Shown: positions 1-16,001, numbered from the stretch's first letter. The stretch: DNA of 64,000 bases from Deinococcus sp. YIM 134068 (GCF_036543075.1 NZ_JAZHPF010000013.1:38598-102597), one strand, 5' to 3'. The notes: generated by a model from the sequence alone, not told the origin. A program made the numbers and translations.

Positions 1-133
1 GCTTGCCGCTGCCCTCGAAAGGTGTGCGGAGGCATTCGTCAAGGAGGCGGTAGAGCTTACGGAGCAGCTTCGGCTCATTGGCTTGCAGCCACAAGTAGTC
101 CGCCCAACCTTTGGGTGTGAACGTGAGGTTCAC
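1..133 (-). CDS. YoeB-type mRNA interferase toxin, partial
   Basis: The reading frame starts with GTG at 133 and runs off the left edge, so only about 44 N-terminal residues are visible. They contain NLTFTPKGWADYLWLQ and later RTPFEGSGK, which match the N-terminal half of the YoeB/Txe branch of the RelE toxins (E. coli YoeB has WDDYLYWQ and RTPFEGKGK). The family is known to cut mRNA on the ribosome. The start overlaps the antitoxin stop as GTGA, the usual translational coupling of such pairs. The catalytic C-terminus lies outside the window, so activity cannot be judged. Confidence 0.85.
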   Translation of the reverse strand, partial: MNLTFTPKGWADYLWLQANEPKLLRKLYRLLDECLRTPFEGSGK

Positions 134-399
134 TGAGCGGCGTCTTCCAGTTCCTCAAGGCTTTTCCGCACGACTTGACCTTGCCGGTACTGCTCGATGG
201 AGGCCAGGAGGTGCCGCCGGTTCGCCGGATTGGACAGCAGGTAATCTGTCTCGTTCCACGACTCGTACCGCTCTTTGGGTACGATCACCACCGCTTCACC
301 GGAGTCCAGCGTGATGTACGTGGCCTGGTCGTTGTCCACCGCCTCCTGAGCGATGCGCTCCAGGTTCTCCTTGGCGTATTTGATGGAGTAGGCCGTCAT
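130..399 (-). CDS. YefM/Phd-family antitoxin
   Basis: This 89-residue protein has the YefM/Phd layout. An N-terminal DNA-binding part (AYSIKYAKENLERIAQEAV) is followed by ITLDSGEAVVIVPKERYESW and NETDYLLSNPANRRHLLASI, which closely parallels E. coli YefM ([20 protein letters not shown]). The charged C-terminal tail is the part expected to bind and neutralise the toxin. A strong AGGAGG site lies just before the ATG. The gene begins only 21 bases after the sufC stop on the same strand, so it may be read through from the suf promoter. The family normally represses its own promoter; no clear operator was identified here. Confidence 0.88.
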   Translation of the reverse strand: MTAYSIKYAKENLERIAQEAVDNDQATYITLDSGEAVVIVPKERYESWNETDYLLSNPANRRHLLASIEQYRQGQVVRKSLEELEDAAQ

Positions 400-420
400 A
401 GAACCTCCTGTGCCCGTCGC

Positions 421-1200
<780 letters not shown>

Positions 1201-1259
1201 GGGACTCCTTTGCTGCTGTACTGCGCCGCTTCTTGAGAATGATTCCTACTTACCCGGCC

Positions 1260-1288
1260 ATTGTACCCGCGTGGGACGGGAAAGTCGA
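1260..1288 (-). promoter_or_regulatory. Predicted sufC promoter
   Basis: On the minus strand a TCGACT -35 (1283-1288) and a TACAAT -10 (1260-1265) are separated by 17 bases. They lie 60-88 bases before the sufC ATG. The untranslated leader contains GAGAATGATTC, a short palindrome (GAAT-G-ATTC) that weakly resembles part of a Fur-type box. The diverging neighbour is an ExbB-ExbD-TonB set, so iron control of both sides is possible but not shown. Confidence 0.5.
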
Positions 1289-1467
1289 GTGCTTCGGTGA
1301 GGATTCGGGAGGCGGGAGGGGGTGCGCGGCGCGCGGGAACAGAAGGGGAAAGCGTCGACTTTGGGCCGGTGAAAAGCGGTCTCTGTCTCACCACGCACCC
1401 CCTCCCATGAGTGCCCCGTCAGCCTTTTTCACGCTTGCCACGCCTCCTCGTGCTAACCGTGAGGTGC

Positions 1468-2166
1468 ATGAATGTTCTTGACCTGATTCGGGCCGCCGGG
1501 CCGCTGCTGTGGGTGCTGCTGGCCCTGTCCGTGTACGTCGTCTACACCGCCGCTGTGCGGGCGCAGGTCCTCTCCCGATTGGGCCGTGATTCGTCGGCGC
1601 TGATCGAGCGGGCGCGGGCCATTACCGCCGAGAGCGGGGCGGCGGCGGCGCTTTCCGAGGTGGACTGGGCCGCCGATCCCAGCCCGGCGGCCAACGTGCT
1701 GCGTGCGGGCCTGCGGCGGGCGAGCCGGGGGCCGGACGCGGCGGGGGCGGCCATGAACGCCGCGCTGCTGGCCGAGGACGCCCGGCTGTACGCGGGCCTC
1801 TCGGCGCTGGGCACCGCCGCGCAGGTCGCGCCGCTGCTGGGGCTGCTGGGCACGGTGGTCGGCATGGTGCGCTCCTTCCTCGTGTTCAGCTCCACCGCCG
1901 CGCCCACGCCCGCGCAGCTCGCCACGGGCATCAGCGAGGCGCTGGTGAACACGGCGGCGGGCCTCGTCGTGGCGATCATCGCCTATGTGGCCCGCAACGC
2001 CCTGCGGACCCGCGCCGACCGCATCGCCGGACAGGCCGAGCGCGTCCGCGAGGACCTGCCCGCGTGGCTGGCCCCGCGTCTCATGCCCGCCGGGACCTCC
2101 GCCCGCACGGTGCCGGAGGTGGCGCTGAACTTCGACGGGGCCGACCCGTCCCCGGTGCAGCGGTGA
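1468..2166 (+). CDS. exbB: ExbB/TolQ/MotA-family proton channel protein
   Basis: The ExbB-like protein is the large membrane subunit of a proton-driven motor that energises an envelope protein. The ATG at 1468 is chosen because GTGAGGTG stands before it and an N-terminal membrane segment (LLWVLLALSVYVVYTAAV) follows at once. Two further hydrophobic segments, around GTAAQVAPLLGLLGTVVGMV and ISEALVNTAAGLVVAIIAYVA, carry the MotA/TolQ/ExbB signature. The length, 232 residues, is usual for ExbB. The stop overlaps the next start as GTGA, so it is coupled to exbD. ExbB and TolQ cannot be separated by sequence alone; the TonB-like third gene favours ExbB. Confidence 0.88.
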   Translation: MNVLDLIRAAGPLLWVLLALSVYVVYTAAVRAQVLSRLGRDSSALIERARAITAESGAAAALSEVDWAADPSPAANVLRAGLRRASRGPDAAGAAMNAALLAEDARLYAGLSALGTAAQVAPLLGLLGTVVGMVRSFLVFSSTAAPTPAQLATGISEALVNTAAGLVVAIIAYVARNALRTRADRIAGQAERVREDLPAWLAPRLMPAGTSARTVPEVALNFDGADPSPVQR

Positions 2167-2591
2167 GGCGGCGGCTGCGCGAGGGCGGCGATACCGTGAC
2201 CTTCGACTTCGCGCCGATGGTGGACGTGGTGCTGCTGCTGCTGATCTTCTTCTTCCTCACGAGCAGCCTGGGGGCGAGGCAGAACGCCCTGCCCCTCGAC
2301 CTGCCGCGTGCGAGCACCACCGTGCAGGAGACGCCCGCTCTCCCCATCGTGAGCGTGGACCGGGCCGGGAAGGTCTTCCTGAACGGGACGGAGACGACGC
2401 TGACGCGGCTCGGCGGGCAGCTCCGGCCCCTCCTCGGCGCTTCGGGCGGCGTGGTCGGGCTGCGCGGCGACGAGCGCGGCAGCTACGGGACGGTCGTGCA
2501 GGTTATGGACGTGATCAAGCGCGCGGGCGGCGAGCGGCTGGCCCTGGGGACCCGCGCGGCGACGGCCAGTGGGTCGGGCGGCGGACGGTGA
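2163..2591 (+). CDS. exbD: ExbD/TolR-family protein
   Basis: This 142-residue protein has the ExbD plan: a short cytoplasmic N-terminus with TFDFAPMVDVVLLLLIFFFLTS, in which the Asp of the PMVD motif starts the single membrane helix and corresponds to the proton-carrying Asp of the family. A periplasmic domain with a VVGLRGDERGSYGTVVQVMDVIKRAG segment typical of ExbD/TolR follows. The GTG start at 2163 overlaps the exbB stop. It should form the ion-conducting complex with ExbB and pass energy to the next gene product. Confidence 0.87.
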   Translation: MRRRLREGGDTVTFDFAPMVDVVLLLLIFFFLTSSLGARQNALPLDLPRASTTVQETPALPIVSVDRAGKVFLNGTETTLTRLGGQLRPLLGASGGVVGLRGDERGSYGTVVQVMDVIKRAGGERLALGTRAATASGSGGGR

Positions 2592-4836
2592 GCGGGGAGT
2601 GACGACGCTGCCCACGCCACCGCAGGGCACCCCATCCCACGGTACGGAGCGCCGCGACCGGGCACGCGCCGCCGGGGTGACGTTCATCGTCCACGGGGCG
2701 CTGCTGCTTGGGCTGCTCGCCGCCCGGCCTGACCTGCGTGCGCCCAGCCTGAGCACCGCCGACGCCGCGAGCCGCACGCCGCTGGAGGTTGTGACGCTGG
2801 CACCCCCACCCGAGCCGGAGCCGAGGGCGGAGGCTGAGACGCCGACTCCACCCGTCACGCCGCCACGCCGGGTGGAGAGGACAGCTCAACCTCCTGCTCA
2901 GGCTCGGTCTCCCCAACCTCGACCCACTCCGCCGCAACGTCCAGCCACTCCCCAGGCACAGACGCGACCACAGACGCCGCCGACCCCCGCTCCGCCCGTT
3001 CGGGCCGCGCAGCCAACGCCACAGCCGACGCCACAAGCTCCCGTCCGCACACCCGCCCCGGCAGCGACCCGGCCCGCCGCGCAACCTGCTCCCTCTGTTT
3101 CGCAGGCACAGGCCCCGACTCCGGCCAGCACACCCGAGCCGACGCGGCCCGCGAGTGCGCCCGAAGCCCCGCCCTCCACGACCGCTGCCCCGACGCCCAC
3201 TCCGAGCGAGGCGTCGCCGACTCCCGCCGCCGAGGCCGTTACACCTCCCGCCCCCGCAGAACTGACCCCCGAGACGACGACCTCCGCCGGGCAGGGAACG
3301 CTGGACCCCGAACCGGAGGCGACGGCGAACGACACTCCCGCCGAACCCGTGGCCGCTGCCCCCGCCGCGCCCGCCCCGGACCCCGAACCCGTGACGGCCC
3401 TGCCCCGGCGCGAGGACGCCGCACCCGCCAGCACCACGGAGACGGCGGCACCCGCACGCGGCGAGGCCACCGCCGAGGAGGCTCCCGCCCCGGCACGCGG
3501 CACGGCGAGTACGGGTGAGGTGGGGGAGAGCGCCGTGGCGCGGATTCCTGCCCGTTCCCAGTCCGCCAGCGGGAGCGGGGAGGCGGTACCTGTTCCCTCA
3601 CGCACAGCGTCGGCGAGCGCGAACACGGGCGAGGCCAGCGAACCTGTCGCCCGCGCGCAGCCCTCCGCCCAGGACGGCGCTTCGGAAGCTCCCGCTCCAT
3701 CACGCAGTCCGGCACCGACCACGACTGCGGGAGAGGCTGAGGCCGCCCGCCCGACCGCCCGAACCGAAAGTGCCCCCCAGGGACTGACCCCGGAGACGGC
3801 CCCAGCCGCGCGCGGCACCCTCGCGCCGGGGAGTGCGGAGGCGGTGGCGGGACGGGCCGGAAGTCCGGCGACCACGCCCGCCCCGACGGCTCCCGACGCG
3901 CCCACGACCGCGCGGAGCGGTGCGGGTTCCACCGCCGCCTCGCCCACGCCCGAGGCCGCCGCCCCCGTCCGCCCGTCCGCCCCGGCTCCCGCCGATCCCG
4001 CCCCCTCCGGCGGACAGGCACGCGGCGCGGCGGGCACGGGGTCTGCCCCCGCTCCGGCTGCCGAGGCCGCCCGCCCCGCGCCGACACCCGGAACACCGGG
4101 CGGAACGGGGGAGGGTACAGCGAGTCCCGCCGCCCGTTCCGGTGCCACGCCCGGCGAGGATCGCCCCGGACCTCAGACCGACGCCCCCTCACGCGGCACG
4201 GCGGGAAGCAACGGCGCGACGCCCGCCGCTCCCGCTGCCCCGCGCGAGTCCTCGGGTGGAGCCGGAAGCGGCGCGGGCACCACTCCCGAACCGGGCGAGA
4301 GCGCCGGACGTGGGGGCGGTGCCGGGAGTGGGACGGGCGACGGACCCGCCGGGTCAGGGGACGCGCCCGCCGCCGGTCGGCCCGGCGCTGGCCCCGGTAC
4401 AGGCACTCCTGCCGGAGGTGGCACGGGCGGCGGTGAGGTCGCCCGCGCGGGTGGAGGTGGCGGCACGGTCGCCGGGAACGAGGACCGCCCGCTGAACTGC
4501 ACCGTCGTCGTGGATGTGCGCGGCCTCGGTGCCTTCCAGCGCGACATGACGAGCTTCGTGTACGACGAGGGCGGCGTGAGGTTGTGGCCCGACGAGGTGC
4601 TCGTGCGCGGCGTCAGCTCCCAGCTCGTGCAGGAGGGCAGCCTCCACACCTACATCACGTCCGAGGGTGAGATCGGCGGCTTCAAGAACGTCACCCGCGT
4701 GAAGGCCGCCCGTGTTCAGGCCCCCCGCATCGCGCCCAATGCGAAGGTCTACACGGACGCCGTGCTCACGAGCGCCGCCGCCGCCCAGTTCCGCTCGGCG
4801 GGGGCGGCGTGCCGGGTGGTGTATCTCAAGGATTAG
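2569..4836 (+). CDS. TonB-like periplasm-spanning protein with giant Pro/Ala-rich linker
   Basis: The protein begins with a cytoplasmic stretch and one membrane helix (TFIVHGALLLGLLAA), as TonB does, and follows exbB-exbD in one operon. Residues of about 75 to 635 are almost entirely Pro, Ala, Thr, Ser, Gly and Glu, first Pro/Gln-rich, later Gly-rich. That is over 500 residues, far longer than the roughly 100-residue linker of E. coli TonB. The C-terminal 115 residues form a globular domain with VVVDVRGLG, KNVTRVKAARV and a closing CRVVYL. This does not look like the usual TonB C-terminal fold; from memory it resembles the C-terminal region of LPP20/FlgT-type envelope proteins. The start is uncertain: GTG 2569 is given, GTG 2599 is an alternative just after exbD. 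Confidence 0.7.
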   Translation: MGRAADGERGVTTLPTPPQGTPSHGTERRDRARAAGVTFIVHGALLLGLLAARPDLRAPSLSTADAASRTPLEVVTLAPPPEPEPRAEAETPTPPVTPPRRVERTAQPPAQARSPQPRPTPPQRPATPQAQTRPQTPPTPAPPVRAAQPTPQPTPQAPVRTPAPAATRPAAQPAPSVSQAQAPTPASTPEPTRPASAPEAPPSTTAAPTPTPSEASPTPAAEAVTPPAPAELTPETTTSAGQGTLDPEPEATANDTPAEPVAAAPAAPAPDPEPVTALPRREDAAPASTTETAAPARGEATAEEAPAPARGTASTGEVGESAVARIPARSQSASGSGEAVPVPSRTASASANTGEASEPVARAQPSAQDGASEAPAPSRSPAPTTTAGEAEAARPTARTESAPQGLTPETAPAARGTLAPGSAEAVAGRAGSPATTPAPTAPDAPTTARSGAGSTAASPTPEAAAPVRPSAPAPADPAPSGGQARGAAGTGSAPAPAAEAARPAPTPGTPGGTGEGTASPAARSGATPGEDRPGPQTDAPSRGTAGSNGATPAAPAAPRESSGGAGSGAGTTPEPGESAGRGGGAGSGTGDGPAGSGDAPAAGRPGAGPGTGTPAGGGTGGGEVARAGGGGGTVAGNEDRPLNCTVVVDVRGLGAFQRDMTSFVYDEGGVRLWPDEVLVRGVSSQLVQEGSLHTYITSEGEIGGFKNVTRVKAARVQAPRIAPNAKVYTDAVLTSAAAAQFRSAGAACRVVYLKD

Positions 4837-4838
4837 GG

Positions 4839-4878
4839 AGCGGTCAGCCATCAGCTCTCAGCCGTCAGCTCTCAGCAG
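4839..4878. repeat. Dispersed GCTGACGGCTGA-type repeat
   Basis: Here the sequence is a run of TCAGC units (GCGGTCAGCC, CAGCTCTCAGCCGTCAGC). It begins just behind the stop of the TonB-like gene. The same word family, in either orientation, occurs at 7036-7078, 16549-16582, 53470-53488, 53531-53573 and 58504-58536. The rest of the 269-base gap up to 5105 shows no gene. Confidence 0.7.
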
Positions 4879-5105
4879 AAGATGGGGCATCTCGCTCTCC
4901 TCCCACGGGGCGAATCGCGGAGAAATCACTCTTCGGACCCGGTGGAATCGTCAGACTTCGACACGAAAAGCAGGGGCGTGGGCGGCGTTTCCTCGGCCTG
5001 AGCACGGATGGACAAGATGACCGCCCGCGAAGTCCCCTCCTCCTCACCGCTCACCCTGACCGTCCCATCAGCCTCCCGTCACCCCCACCCGCTATGAGGT
5101 TCCCT

Positions 5106-5798
5106 ATGCACAAACCCATCCTCCTCGCCCTGACCGTGCTGCTCTCCGCCCCGGCCCTCGCGTGGGTGCCCAAGCTGGAGGAGACCACCGCCCGCAACGT
5201 CATTGACGGCGCGTATGGCCGCCGTGATCCGGTCGTCACCTATCAGACCCTCGACCTCAATGTGAAGGACGGCAAGTTCGTCGCGGGGGACGGGGCCGTG
5301 AAGGTCTTCGACGGCGGCGACACCTGCCTCAAGAACTGGCTCGCCGCCCCCACCGATTACAGGGCGGGCAGCCGTCCGGCCAGCGTCACCGTGAGCGGGC
5401 AGGCCGACCAACTGTACTTTCAGGCGGTCGAGGCGCGCGACAACTTCCGCAACCTCAGCGCCGCCGACGCCCTCGGGGCGGACCTCGCGGGCAAGCGGCT
5501 CCCGGAAGGCCAACTGCGCGTGGACGTGAACGTGCGCGGCCTCCCCACCGACAAGGCCCGCAGCGCCTACCTCGTCCGGCTCCGGGCACCTGACGGCAAG
5601 CTCGTCGCCCCCGCCCGCACGAGCTACGTCAACGATTTCAAGCAGGAGGGAAGCACGTGGACGGGCACCCTCGTCTACTACTTCGAGCCGCTGAAAGTCG
5701 GCGTCGGCGCGAGCGACAAGATCGAGCTGCTGGTCCGCACGGAAGCCGACACGAACTGCGCGTACAGCGTGGGGTTGGACCTGAGCCGCTTTCAGTAG
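5106..5798 (+). CDS. Secreted protein of unknown function
   Basis: No family is recognised. The ATG at 5106 is chosen because GAGGT lies nine bases before it and a clean signal peptide follows (KPILLALTVLLSAPALA, cleavage expected near residue 18); an in-frame ATG at 5094 is possible. The mature part of about 210 residues is soluble and rich in beta-prone sequence, with two Cys residues (DTCLKNW and DTNCAYS) that could form a disulfide. It stands alone on its strand between tonB-like and coaX, so context gives no role. Confidence 0.75.
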   Translation: MHKPILLALTVLLSAPALAWVPKLEETTARNVIDGAYGRRDPVVTYQTLDLNVKDGKFVAGDGAVKVFDGGDTCLKNWLAAPTDYRAGSRPASVTVSGQADQLYFQAVEARDNFRNLSAADALGADLAGKRLPEGQLRVDVNVRGLPTDKARSAYLVRLRAPDGKLVAPARTSYVNDFKQEGSTWTGTLVYYFEPLKVGVGASDKIELLVRTEADTNCAYSVGLDLSRFQ

Positions 5799-5802
5799 CC
5801 AG

Positions 5803-5842
5803 AAAGTCGAAGGCAGAAGGCGAGGAGAGGTTGGCCTTCTGC
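5803..5842. repeat. Dispersed GGCAGAAGGC inverted repeat
   Basis: GAAGGCAGAAGGC and GGCCTTCTGC form an inverted pair between the secreted protein and coaX. The same word recurs at 39029-39075, 54719-54772 and 59329-59393. Confidence 0.65.
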
Positions 5843-5853
5843 ATAATGCCCCC

Positions 5854-6648
<795 letters not shown>

Positions 6649-6653
6649 CACGA

Positions 6654-6941
6654 TCAGGAGCGGTTGCGGTCGCGGACGTACTCGTCGTGAACCATTTCCA
6701 GCAGGGCCGCACGGGAGGTACGCGGGTGTTTCCGTCGTCTGGCCGTGACGGCGCGTTCCATCGCTCCCCGGTTGCCGCGCGTCTGGTCCAGAACCTTCTG
6801 CTCCCAGTACCGCTCGGCGTTCCGGTTGGTCGGCGGTCCACTGGCTGTCTTTCCAGAGCGCGTCGCCAGCAGCATGACGGCTCGGGCCAGAGCAAGCACA
6901 ACGAGGACCACAGCGGCCAACATGCCCGGCAGTGTACTCAT
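6654..6941 (-). CDS. Small membrane protein, unknown
   Basis: This 95-residue product has one N-terminal membrane helix (LPGMLAAVVLVVLALARAVMLLA) and a basic soluble tail ending in HDEYVRDRNRS. The ATG at 6941 is preferred over an upstream one because GGAGGT lies immediately before it. No family is recognised. The gene ends five bases from the convergent coaX stop. Confidence 0.6.
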   Translation of the reverse strand: MSTLPGMLAAVVLVVLALARAVMLLATRSGKTASGPPTNRNAERYWEQKVLDQTRGNRGAMERAVTARRRKHPRTSRAALLEMVHDEYVRDRNRS

Positions 6942-7035
6942 CCACCTCCAGCCTTCACGGCGTAGCTGCGGCGGTCGGCTCTTCATCTACCGGGGGAAAC
7001 AGAAGAGGACGCCCCTTCCCACCGGGTGTCCCCAC

Positions 7036-7078
7036 CTGCTGACGGCTGATTGCTGACGGCTGAAAGCTGACCGCTCCC
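7036..7078. repeat. Dispersed GCTGACGGCTGA-type repeat
   Basis: Tandem GCTGACGGCTGA units with slight changes, ending in AGCTGACCGCTCCCC, lie just behind the end of the phosphate transporter gene. The same family is seen at 4839 and 53531. Confidence 0.75.
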
Positions 7079-7082
7079 CGCC

Positions 7083-8078
<996 letters not shown>

Positions 8079-8092
8079 CTGGCTCAGACGCT

Positions 8093-8736
<644 letters not shown>

Positions 8737-8850
8737 AACAATCCCCTCCGATTGTGCGCCCTCACGTCAGCCCTGTGTCAGCTCAGGCGGCAAGAGGCGG
8801 CGGGAGGCCCCGGCGTGGAAGCCTCCCGCGTCGCCCCGCAGTCTAAACGC

Positions 8851-11934
<3,084 letters not shown>

Positions 11935-11998
11935 GTGTCCTCTATTTGGCCCTCACGCGGAGGGGGCTGTCAATTGGGCAACGGTTCACCCCTCGGCG

Positions 11999-12004
11999 TA
12001 CGAT
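11999..12004 (+). promoter_or_regulatory. Leaderless -10 box of the DUF427 gene
   Basis: TACGAT stands five bases before the ATG at 12010, too close for a ribosome-binding site, so the message probably starts at or next to the start codon. Confidence 0.5.
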
Positions 12005-12009
12005 GAGGC

Positions 12010-12294
12010 ATGAAAGCACTCTGGAACGGGCAGGTCATTGCCGAGTCGGACGACACCGTGGTCGTGGAGGGCAACCACTACTTCCCGGCGGCGAGCGTGA
12101 ATCCCGCCTACCTGCGCCCCAGCGCCACCCACACTGTCTGCCCGTGGAAGGGCACGGCGAGCTATCACACGCTGGAGGTAGGCGGCCAGACCAACCCCGA
12201 CGCCGCGTGGTTCTACCCCGAGCCGAAGGACGCCGCCCGGCAGATCGGGGGGCGCGTGGCCTTCTGGCGCGGCGTGCGGGTGGTGCCGGGCTGA
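12010..12294 (+). CDS. DUF427 domain protein
   Basis: The 94-residue protein has the DUF427 pattern: WNGQVIAESDDTVVVEGNHYFP, then CPWKGTASYHTLEVGG and a closing AFWRGVRVV. The family is a compact beta-rich fold with no settled function. The gene starts leaderless, divergent from the amylase, and lies directly before the tRNA-Ile promoter. Confidence 0.88.
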   Translation: MKALWNGQVIAESDDTVVVEGNHYFPAASVNPAYLRPSATHTVCPWKGTASYHTLEVGGQTNPDAAWFYPEPKDAARQIGGRVAFWRGVRVVPG

Positions 12295-12309
12295 GGCTTG
12301 AGCCGGGCG

Positions 12310-12338
12310 TTGACACTCCCCATGCCCGCTGCTAGAGT
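12310..12338 (+). promoter_or_regulatory. Promoter of the tRNA-Ile gene
   Basis: A perfect TTGACA -35 (12310-12315) and TAGAGT -10 (12333-12338) are separated by exactly 17 bases, ending 32 bases before the tRNA. It is the best consensus promoter in the window. Confidence 0.9.
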
Positions 12339-12370
12339 GTCACCCGCTTGTCCGAAGGGACGGGTGATAC

Positions 12371-12447
<77 letters not shown>

Positions 12448-12456
12448 AGAAAGAGG

Positions 12457-12477
12457 CCCCGTGAGAGACGGGGTTTT
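12457..12477 (+). terminator. Intrinsic terminator after tRNA-Ile
   Basis: CCCCGT-GAGAG-ACGGGG forms a six-pair GC-rich hairpin followed by TTTT, ten bases behind the tRNA. Confidence 0.85.
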
Positions 12478-12552
12478 CTCGTTTCTAACTTTGGACGGGT
12501 GGGCGTCTGGCGGAAGCTGTAACAGCAGCCTGTGGTGGATATTGTCGTTCGT

Positions 12553-13134
12553 ATGGCCGAACCGCCGCCCGCCGGAAAGCTCATTCTCGTCAACGGGGCG
12601 TCCAGCGCGGGGAAGTCCACGCTCTGCCGGGCCTTGCAGGCGAGTCTGGGTCAGCCGTTCCTCCGCTTCTCGCCTGACTTCTTCCTGTTCGACACGGACA
12701 TGCTGCCGGGTCGGGGAGATGAGGGCGGCCCCTTCGCCTGGACGAATCTGCGCCCACAGGTCTTCGAGGGCTTCTTCCGCTGCCTGCCCGCGCTGCTCTC
12801 GGCGGGCAACAACCTCGTGGTGGATTCCATCGTCGAGTCGCGGGAGGGGATGGACCGACTGGTGGAGGTGCTGGGACCTTTCAACGTGTTCTTCGTGGGG
12901 TTGCACTGCCCGTTGCCCGAGCTGGAGCGGCGTGAACTTGCGCGGGGAGACCGTCGTCCCGGCGACACGCGGCGCGACTTTGGGACGGTCCACAGCTTCG
13001 GCGTGTACGATGAGGTGGACTCGACTCAGCCGCTGGAAATGAACGTCCAGATCGTCATCCGCGCGTGGGAGAGTCGGCGGAGGCCGAGCGCATTTGAGCG
13101 GATGGCGCGCAGGGAAACAGAGACGAGGGGCTGA
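12553..13134 (+). CDS. P-loop phosphotransferase, chloramphenicol phosphotransferase-like
   Basis: The 193-residue protein opens with a P-loop, LILVNGASSAGKST, followed by LCRALQASL and a conserved acidic patch (FDTDMLPG). VVDSIVESREGM and FFVGLHCPLPELERRE complete the pattern of the chloramphenicol 3-O-phosphotransferase (CPT) family. Members in non-producers have unknown natural substrates, so resistance should not be assumed. The ATG at 12553 is chosen because TATTGT (12540-12545) stands seven bases before it in the leaderless layout. It is alone downstream of tRNA-Ile. Confidence 0.82.
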   Translation: MAEPPPAGKLILVNGASSAGKSTLCRALQASLGQPFLRFSPDFFLFDTDMLPGRGDEGGPFAWTNLRPQVFEGFFRCLPALLSAGNNLVVDSIVESREGMDRLVEVLGPFNVFFVGLHCPLPELERRELARGDRRPGDTRRDFGTVHSFGVYDEVDSTQPLEMNVQIVIRAWESRRRPSAFERMARRETETRG

Positions 13135-13168
13135 AGCCCACTAGCCCCAGCCCCTCCCACTCCAACAT

Positions 13169-14865
<1,697 letters not shown>

Positions 14866-14872
14866 GCCCCAA

Positions 14873-14878
14873 ATTGTA
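14873..14878 (-). promoter_or_regulatory. Leaderless -10 box of lipB
   Basis: A TACAAT hexamer on the minus strand lies seven bases before the lipB GTG. It matches the consensus in five of six positions. Confidence 0.6.
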
Positions 14879-14988
14879 CGCCCGCTCAAGCGTTCCCACC
14901 GTGCCCGGAGGCGAGATTGGGGGCTGCATTGACCACTGCGGGTGGTGGGTGACGACAAACGGAGTGGGGGGAGGTCGGGAACCGCCGC

Positions 14989-15774
14989 TCAACGTCCACG
15001 CAGTTCGTCAGCCTTGTCCTGTACGGCGTGGGCGAGGTCTTCGAGGGCCTGAATCTGCTCGGAGGGGCTGGCCCCCGTGTCGGCCACCTTCTGGACCACG
15101 GCCTCCCCGATGCGCTCCAGGGCACCGAGCTGGTGGGAGGTCGCCTGATCGATCTCGGCGATGCGCTCCACGATCTCCTGCCCGACCTCCCCGAGGGCCT
15201 GCACCTCCTCGCGCGCGCCGAGTTGCCGCAGGGCCTCCACCCGCTCCTGATGCTCGGCGCTGACCCGTTCCAGGCGGGTGATCTGTTCGAGGGTGTCCGC
15301 CTGTGCGCGGGCCGAGCCGACGATGGTCGTGAGGGCCGCGACCTGCGCCTGGACCCGCTCGTGGATGCGCTGGAGCGTGCTCACGCTCACCTGACTCGTC
15401 GGCGTCCGGGCCACGTCGTCCAGGGCGTGGCGCACCAGTTCGTCGAGCGCCTCGGCGGCGCTGATCTGCTCCTCGCCGCTCTGGACGATCTCGGACAGGG
15501 CGTGGGCCTGGGCCTCCCGCGCCCCGCCGGGAGCCGAGAGCGGCAGCGTCCGCACCTGCTCGGTCGTCAGCCGCACGACCTGCCGCAGCGCGTCCGTCGC
15601 CGCCGTGCCCTCGCGCCCCGCCCGGATGATCGCCTCCAGCGTGCTCGTCTGCGCCCAGCCCGCCGCGCCCACGTGTTCCCGCGCCCGCGCCTCCGCCACC
15701 CGGTGACGGTGTTCGACTGCCGCCCGCCGCGCGTCTTCCAGCAGGGCGTCGCGTCTCTCCACCGAGTCGTCCAT
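14989..15774 (-). CDS. Helical coiled-coil protein, unknown
   Basis: The 261-residue product has no membrane segment and no recognised domain. It is rich in Ala, Glu, Gln and Arg and almost entirely helix-prone, with repeated stretches like LEQITRLERVSAEHQERVEALRQL and LEAIIRAGREGTAATDALRQVV that suggest a bundle or coiled coil of repeated units. It is alone, between lipB and the rplS promoter. It may be a lineage-restricted structural protein. Confidence 0.65.
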   Translation of the reverse strand: MDDSVERRDALLEDARRAAVEHRHRVAEARAREHVGAAGWAQTSTLEAIIRAGREGTAATDALRQVVRLTTEQVRTLPLSAPGGAREAQAHALSEIVQSGEEQISAAEALDELVRHALDDVARTPTSQVSVSTLQRIHERVQAQVAALTTIVGSARAQADTLEQITRLERVSAEHQERVEALRQLGAREEVQALGEVGQEIVERIAEIDQATSHQLGALERIGEAVVQKVADTGASPSEQIQALEDLAHAVQDKADELRGR

Positions 15775-15863
15775 AGGGGCATGGTGCCCCGAGACCCGTG
15801 TGAGGAACGTGATGGATCGGTGGTCGTCCCCATCTGGCCGGACGCTCCGGCCCCTCCGGCCCC

Positions 15864-15892
15864 TTGAGCGCCACTCGCGGACCCCCTATACT
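15864..15892 (+). promoter_or_regulatory. rplS promoter
   Basis: TTGAGC (15864-15869) and TATACT (15887-15892) are 17 bases apart. Transcription would begin about 100 bases before the rplS ATG, leaving a long leader. Confidence 0.75.
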
Positions 15893-15920
15893 CCCCAGGT
15901 TGGCCCCGCGCGAAGCCGGG

Positions 15921-15974
15921 CGTCCCACACCAGGCCAAGAACGTCTCTGCCCGCAGGAAGCGGGAGGTGGGACG
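15921..15974 (+). promoter_or_regulatory. Structured 5' leader of rplS
   Basis: Within the rplS leader, CGTCCCAC (15921-15928) pairs with GTGGGACG (15967-15974). Enclosed near its 3' side is a second hairpin, CCCGC (15950-15954) with GCGGG (15960-15964) and an AGGAA loop. The structure ends 27 bases before the rplS ATG. Ribosomal-protein leaders that bind their own product are known in other bacteria, including for L19, so autoregulation is a reasonable inference. No match to a named leader family is claimed. Confidence 0.5.
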
Positions 15975-16001
15975 GTCCGCTGGCGCAAGGAGCGAAGAGA
16001 A

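Noticed and set aside
2898..4192. Long minus-strand frames opposite the TonB-like gene
   Set aside because: They mirror the Pro/Ala-rich repeats of the plus-strand gene; the plus strand has an operon partner, a membrane anchor and a C-terminal domain.
12553..13134. Chloramphenicol resistance gene
   Set aside because: Only the general phosphotransferase fold is supported; most members outside producers are not shown to confer resistance.
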